Shown: piece after piece, positions 7,202 through 10,357 of the stretch | Position numbering within the stretch: the stretch's first letter is position 1 | Layout of the letters: each line of letters begins with the position of its first letter | From: Candidatus Atribacteria bacterium | GTDB lineage: Bacteria > Atribacterota > JS1 > SB-45 > 34-128 | Direction: 5' to 3' | NCBI GenBank assembly: GCA_003451675.1 | Contig: DMCY01000005.1 | Location: 1-10,357 of the forward strand | Length of the DNA stretch: 10,357 nt | Notes under the pieces: model-generated | Told to the model about the DNA's origin: nothing | Seen by the model: only the letters and a program-made list of their open reading frames with translations | The model's database searches: none | Made by a program: the position numbers and the translations under genes

Positions 7202-8692
7202 TTACTCTTTTGATTTCAATTGTGGGAAGAGAATAACTTCTTTAATTGAATCAGAATTAGTAAATAACATTATTAATCTATCAATACCTATGCCTAAACC
7301 GCCAGTAGGAGGCATACCATATTCTAAAGCTTCAATATAATCTTCATCCATAAAATGACTTTCCATATCTCCTGCCTTTCTTTTGGCAACCTGTTCTTCA
7401 AACCGGCGTTTTTGTTCTGCCGGGTCATTCAATTCGGTAAAGGCATTGGCTAATTCCATTGAACTGATAAACAGCTCAAAACGCTCCACTAATTCAGGAT
7501 TGTCTTTTTTCTGTTTTGATAAAGGAGAAAGTTCAAGAGGATAGTCAATAACGAAAGTTGGTTGAATTAAGGTAGGCTCAACAAACTTTTCAAAAAGCTC
7601 ATTGGTAATTTCACCTCTATTTATACTGCCTTTTATGCTCAGATTATATTTTTTTATAACTTTATTAAAATCTTTCGGAGATATCTTATCTGCCTGAATC
7701 CCCACTGCATCTTCTATTGCCTTATACATGCTTATTCTTTTCCAGGGAGGAGTAAAATTAATCTTATTTCCCCGATATTCAATCTCCAAAGTACCTAAAA
7801 CATCTTTCATTACATACACTATCAGTTCTTCGGTAATTTGCATCATGCTATAGTAATCGCCATAAGCTTCATATAACTCCAGCATAGTAAATTCGGGATT
7901 ATGCTTAGTAGAAATACCTTCGTTTCTAAAATCACAACCTAACTCATAAACTTTTTCTAAGCCTCCAACTATTAAACGTTTCAAATATAATTCTGTGGCA
8001 ATCCTTAAATATAAATCCCTGTGTAAAGTATTGTGATGAGTAATAAAGGGTCGTGCGGTAGCCCCGCCGGGAATAGGCTGCATTATGGGAGTTTGAACTT
8101 CTAGAAAACCCCTATTTTCTAAAAAATTTCTTATAGATTGCACTACCTTGCTTCTTTTAATAAAAATTTCTCTGACCGAGGGATTTACCATCAGGTCTAA
8201 ATATCTTTTTCTATATCTTATCTCCACATCTTTAAGCCCGTGCCATTTTTCAGGTAAACTGCGTATAGACTTACATAGAAGAGTAAATTCTTCAACAAAT
8301 ACAGTAATTTCGCCAGTTCTAGTTCTAAAAATCAGACCTGAGACTCCCAGAATATCCCCAACACTAATTTTACTAAAAAGTTTAAAAGCATCCTCTCCGA
8401 CTTTATTTGATTTTATATAAATCTGAATTCTTCCGCTTATATCTTCAATATTAGCAAATATAGCCTTTCCGTGTGTTCGTAAAGCCATCAATCTGCCAGC
8501 TACACTAACTTTTTCTTTGCCGCATTCACCAACCTGTAAATCTTTATTTTTTTCTATTAAATCTTTTATTTTATAAGTCCGGTTGAAACTATGTCCAAAA
8601 GGGTCAATGCCTTCTCTTTTTAATTCTTCTATTTCTTCCCATTTATTAGATATAATTTCTGTTGTACTTTTCTTTATTTCCACCCAATCCAC
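7202..8692 (-). CDS. lysS: Lysyl-tRNA synthetase, class II
   Basis: Charges tRNA-Lys with lysine at the expense of ATP in the cytosol. It has 496 residues, the normal class IIb length. The N-terminal OB-fold anticodon-binding domain spans about 60-145. The catalytic core shows motif 1 (FLENRGFLEVQTPIMQ, 190-205), motif 2 (FRNEGISTKHNPEFTMLE, 255-272) and motif 3 (GLGIGIDRLIML, 465-476). EGIDPFG (27-33) is typical of bacterial LysRS. The start drawn here is GTG with GAGG about 8 nt upstream. A second in-frame GTG at residue 4 (8681-8683) has a better Shine-Dalgarno sequence, AGAGGTGG, five bases upstream and may be the true start. No T-box is visible in the leader. The gene stands between two repeat-filled gaps, so it is probably its own unit or the head of the rqcP operon. 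Confidence 0.96.
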   Translation of the reverse strand: MDWVEIKKSTTEIISNKWEEIEELKREGIDPFGHSFNRTYKIKDLIEKNKDLQVGECGKEKVSVAGRLMALRTHGKAIFANIEDISGRIQIYIKSNKVGEDAFKLFSKISVGDILGVSGLIFRTRTGEITVFVEEFTLLCKSIRSLPEKWHGLKDVEIRYRKRYLDLMVNPSVREIFIKRSKVVQSIRNFLENRGFLEVQTPIMQPIPGGATARPFITHHNTLHRDLYLRIATELYLKRLIVGGLEKVYELGCDFRNEGISTKHNPEFTMLELYEAYGDYYSMMQITEELIVYVMKDVLGTLEIEYRGNKINFTPPWKRISMYKAIEDAVGIQADKISPKDFNKVIKKYNLSIKGSINRGEITNELFEKFVEPTLIQPTFVIDYPLELSPLSKQKKDNPELVERFELFISSMELANAFTELNDPAEQKRRFEEQVAKRKAGDMESHFMDEDYIEALEYGMPPTGGLGIGIDRLIMLFTNSDSIKEVILFPQLKSKE

Positions 8693-8814
8693 CTCTTTTT
8701 CCTCTTCTTGCTAGATATTTTTATAAAAAATAAATAATATAATACAAAAATTATTATAATTTTGTGTCTGACAAATATCTTAATTGCATAGGAATTTCCT
8801 TTTTCGTAAACCCT

Positions 8815-8890
8815 AATTAGCGTATAGTAATAAAACGAAAAATGAAAAGCGCAAAACGTAAAACCATAGCTCAAAATTTAAAATTTAAAT
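8815..8890 (+). repeat. Partial, diverged copy of the composite repeat
   Basis: AATAAAACGAAAAATGAAAA followed by AGCGCAAAACGTAAAACCAT and AGCTCAAAATTTAAAATT. It matches the second half of the 2567-2685 element in the same orientation and faces the reversed copy at 8992-9105, forming a loose inverted pair around an AT-rich spacer. 8693-8814, upstream of lysS, holds no gene and no clear promoter. Confidence 0.55.
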
Positions 8891-8991
8891 ATATTGTTTT
8901 ATCTATTGATTTTCATCTTTCTTATCTTGCATGCTATATAGTAAAAATGAAAAGATAAAGAAGTAAAAACAGAACTTAAAATTTAGTACTG

Positions 8992-9105
8992 AGAGAGAAA
9001 GTTTTAAGTTTTGAATTATAGTTTTTCGCTTTTAGTCTTAAATTTTTAGCTGTATACTAAAAATTGTGTTTGAGACTAAGGACTATTCACTATTCACTAA
9101 CGACC
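8992..9105 (-). repeat. Composite intergenic repeat, copy 2 (reversed)
   Basis: Read on the minus strand this runs GTCGTTAGTGAATAGT..., CTTAGTC, ACACAATTTTTAG, TATACAGCTAAAAA, AAAGCGAAAAACTATAATTC and CTTAAAACTTTC. The blocks are in the same order as at 2567-2685. It has no open reading frame. Confidence 0.6.
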
Positions 9106-9173
9106 AATTCAGGGTAATTTAAATTTCAGTTATATTTGCAATTAGCTTATTTTGCCAAAAGGTTTAGAAAATA

Positions 9174-9229
9174 AATAATGAACAAAGTATCGTTATATTT
9201 TAATTTTTTTAATAACTTTGTTCATTATT
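9174..9229 (-). terminator. Inverted repeat downstream of greA, possible terminator
   Basis: AATAATGAACAAAGT (9174-9188) pairs perfectly over 15 bp with 9215-9229, separated by 26 nt of AT-rich loop. It starts about 40 nt past the greA stop, and on the minus strand is followed by TATTTTCT. The position suits the greA 3' end, but the long loop, low GC and weak T tract make it atypical. A short TAGATT/AATCTA hairpin (9246-9265) lies between it and greA. Confidence 0.45.
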
Positions 9230-9269
9230 ACAATTAATAACTATTTAGATTGCTAAATTAATCTATAAA

Positions 9270-9743
9270 CTATTTGATATCTAGTATTTTGTATTTAATA
9301 TGCCCTGCCGGGACTCTAACTTCTACTAAATCACCTTTCTTTTTCCCTAAAAGAGCCTTTCCGATAGGAGAAGAGATGGATATCTTCCCACAATCCGGTT
9401 CAGATTCAACATAATCCAAAATAGTATATTTACACTCTTTTTTGCTTTTCATATCTTGAATTAACACTTCTGACCCTAATGATACACAATCAGGATTTTC
9501 TTCTTTATCTATCAATTCATAATTTTCCATAATTTTTTCCAAAGCCAAAATTCTTCCTTCTATAAAGGATTGCTCATTTTTAGCGGAGTTATATTCTGCA
9601 TTCTCAGCGATTTCACCAAAAGCTACTGCATTTCTAATTTTTTCAGCAATCTCTTTTCTTTTTACCGCTTTAAGATAATGAAGTTCTTCTTGAACCTTTT
9701 TTAAGCCTTCTTCAGTTAGCATTACTTTTTTATCAAGTATCAT
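9270..9743 (-). CDS. greA: Transcription elongation factor GreA
   Basis: Binds the secondary channel of RNA polymerase and stimulates cleavage of the backtracked RNA 3' end, rescuing arrested complexes. It has 157 residues, the normal length. The N-terminal coiled coil (about 1-75) has the tip sequence GEIAENAEYNSAKNEQ (43-58), where most GreA proteins have GDL.EN.EY. Of the two acidic tip residues, the usual Asp is Glu here (E44) and the second is E47. The C-terminal FKBP-like domain (about 85-157) has ISISSPIGKALLGKKKGD and ends with VEVRVPAGHIKYKILDI. The ATG has an excellent ribosome-binding site, GAGGAGA. It is driven by its own consensus promoter and separated from lysS by a 577-bp gap. 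Confidence 0.96.
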   Translation of the reverse strand: MILDKKVMLTEEGLKKVQEELHYLKAVKRKEIAEKIRNAVAFGEIAENAEYNSAKNEQSFIEGRILALEKIMENYELIDKEENPDCVSLGSEVLIQDMKSKKECKYTILDYVESEPDCGKISISSPIGKALLGKKKGDLVEVRVPAGHIKYKILDIK

Positions 9744-9816
9744 AAATATCTCTCCTCGCTAAAAATTATTATATTTAAATAGCAAATAATAAATACTTCC
9801 TCTTAAAAATTAAATA

Positions 9817-9862
9817 TAAGCACCATTAACTTTTCTAATATATAATAAGATAATAGTGCTTA
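9817..9862 (-). promoter_or_regulatory. Hairpin in the greA leader, possible attenuator
   Basis: In the greA 5' leader TAAGCACTATT (9852-9862) pairs with AATGGTGCTTA (9817-9827): 11 bp with one G-U, across a 24-nt loop. It is followed by TATTTAATTTTTA. This resembles a weak intrinsic terminator about 75 nt before the start codon. E. coli greA has leader termination that makes the GraL RNAs; any parallel is by analogy only. Confidence 0.45.
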
Positions 9863-9887
9863 CATTATATAATAATCTTTAATAGAG

Positions 9888-9916
9888 ATTATAAGATATC
9901 TATATTTTATTGTCAA
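9888..9916 (-). promoter_or_regulatory. Consensus sigma-70 promoter of greA
   Basis: TTGACA (9911-9916), a 17-bp spacer and TATAAT (9888-9893): both hexamers and the spacing are perfect. The predicted start is near 9881, giving a leader of about 137 nt. The direct repeat and the mobile element begin immediately upstream of the -35. Confidence 0.85.
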
Positions 9917-9935
9917 ATAAATTCTGTGCGTTGTC
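9916..9935. repeat. 20-bp direct repeat, left copy
   Basis: AATAAATTCTGTGCGTTGTC, repeated exactly at 10222-10241 on the other side of the mobile element. If the element ends are TGT...ACA, 15 bp of this (9917-9931) are target duplication and the remaining matching bases belong to the element end. Confidence 0.85.
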
Positions 9936-10222
9936 ATTTAAGAATCAAAACTGGACTGTTTTTTAATGATTTAAAGTTTAAAAGTGGACTAACCTGAAAT
10001 ACTAAAAAGATGTAATATAGAACTAAAGCATAAAAAGAAAACTAGTACACCACCACATAAGAGAATACAGCTTATGATTGTACCAGATAAAGAATCCGGT
10101 CTATCTGAAGTAAAATTCTTACATGAAGATGAGCTTTTAGGTATACAAAAAGTTAAAAATATTGAGCGTAATTTAGTCCGGTTTTGATTCTTAAATAGTC
10201 CACTTTTGAAATTTAACTAACA
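9932..10222. mobile_element. MITE-like, internally deleted insertion element
   Basis: About 291 bp with imperfect terminal inverted repeats starting TGT: 20 of 27 positions match between TGTCATTTAAGAATCAAAAC... and its right-hand counterpart TGTTAGTTAAATTTCAAAAG.... Four copies of a 13-bp motif (TCAAAACTGGACT at 9945-9957, TTAAAAGTGGACT at 9978-9990, and inverted at 10175-10187 and 10197-10209) form two inward-facing pairs. Each outer motif begins 13 bp from its end. The direct repeats flank it. Inside is only the C-terminal remnant of what appears to be a transposase, so it cannot move on its own. The single ORF ending in the right terminus and the long target duplication recall IS1202/ISNCY-type elements. 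Multiple transposase sites per end also occur in IS21. The family is not settled. Confidence 0.75.
9993..10187 (+). pseudogene. C-terminal transposase remnant
   Basis: An open frame of 64 codons between stops, with no plausible start, lying inside the mobile element. Its last 43 residues read HKRIQLMIVPDKESGLSE, then VKFLHEDELLGIQKVKN, then a short tail ending LVRF. I have the impression that tails of DDE-type integrase/transposases look like this (...GL.EVRFW...VQ.VKN.DL..V.F), but I cannot name the family. The stop codon TGA lies within the inner right-end motif (10175-10187), so the parent transposase gene ran right into the terminus. The N-terminal and catalytic parts are deleted. Confidence 0.5.
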
Positions 10223-10241
10223 ATAAATTCTGTGCGTTGTC
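10222..10241. repeat. 20-bp direct repeat, right copy
   Basis: Exact match of 9916-9935. The sequence continues CCAGGACAT to the right, whereas the left copy continues into the mobile element. The consensus -35 next to the left copy is not duplicated here. Confidence 0.85.
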
Positions 10242-10357
10242 CAGGACATACTATACAATTTTTAAATTATGGTTATTCTCAGTATATCAAAAAAGTATTA
10301 GAATTAGTAGGAATAAATCCTGATAAGATAGAATGGGGTTATATGATGACTGGACAC
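10226..10357 (+). CDS. Partial open reading frame at the right edge, unidentified
   Basis: The frame AAT TCT GTG CGT TGT... is open to the window end and reads NSVRCPGHTIQFLNYG, then YSQYIKKVLELVGINPDKIE, then WGYMMTGH. Codon use from about 10262 on looks genuinely coding. It starts inside the right direct repeat with no ATG or Shine-Dalgarno sequence; GTG at 10232 is the only near start. If the element is removed, the frame stays open leftwards only to the TAG at 9854-9856, over sequence containing the greA promoter. It may be a 5'-truncated remnant or the middle of a gene whose start was lost. LELVGINPDKIEW has a faint resemblance to the C-terminal part of MvhD/FrhD-type hydrogenase subunits, which is too weak to name. 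Confidence 0.45.

Noticed and set aside
8674..8874. 66-codon minus-strand ORF overlapping the lysS start
   Set aside because: It overlaps the lysS start in another frame and ends in repeat sequence. Its F/I/Y-rich composition is typical of AT-rich non-coding DNA.

Overview
This is an AT-rich bacterial chromosome segment of housekeeping genes. Almost every gene lies on the minus strand, so transcription runs from high to low coordinates. In that direction the order is greA, lysS, rqcP (yabO-like), mgtE, eno, ftsB/divIC, tRNA-Leu(TAA), tRNA-fMet(CAT), tRNA-Met(CAT), tilS and hpt. A promoter and ribosome-binding site at the left edge suggest that another minus-strand gene starts there. The set yabO - divIC - tilS - hprT (- ftsH) recalls the Bacillus subtilis yabO-to-ftsH region, but the sporulation genes yabP, yabQ and spoIIE are absent and mgtE and eno occupy part of that space. 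This fits a low-GC, Firmicutes-like or candidate-phylum bacterium (for example Atribacterota-like) that may not sporulate. The phylum cannot be fixed from the window alone.

Layout: 1-391 holds the upstream region of an off-window gene, short tandem repeats and a possible hpt terminator. 392-2418 is hpt and tilS, 23 bp apart. 2485-3139 holds three tRNAs, two of them with recognisable promoters and one with a good terminator. 3140-3677 is a gene-free, repeat-rich gap. 3678-7002 is ftsB, eno, mgtE and rqcP, closely spaced. 7003-7201 is repeats. 7202-8692 is lysS. 8693-9269 is a second long repeat-rich gap. 9270-9743 is greA, with a perfect-consensus promoter at 9888-9916 and a leader hairpin. 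9932-10222 is a small non-autonomous transposon carrying a transposase remnant. 10226-10357 is an open reading frame running off the right edge on the plus strand.

The genes serve general functions: transcript cleavage (GreA), tRNA charging and modification (LysRS, TilS, three tRNAs including the initiator), ribosome quality control (RqcP), magnesium uptake (MgtE), glycolysis (enolase), cell division (FtsB/DivIC) and purine salvage (Hpt). No defence, secretion or biosynthetic system is visible.

The unusual content lies between the genes. Several families of 7-bp and 8-bp imperfect tandem repeats sit at the ends of transcription units. A composite repeat of about 120 bp is present in opposite orientations at two loci. 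A MITE-like element has four helically phased 13-bp motifs and 15-20-bp flanking direct repeats. The initiator tRNA has A-U instead of G-C at pair 29:41.
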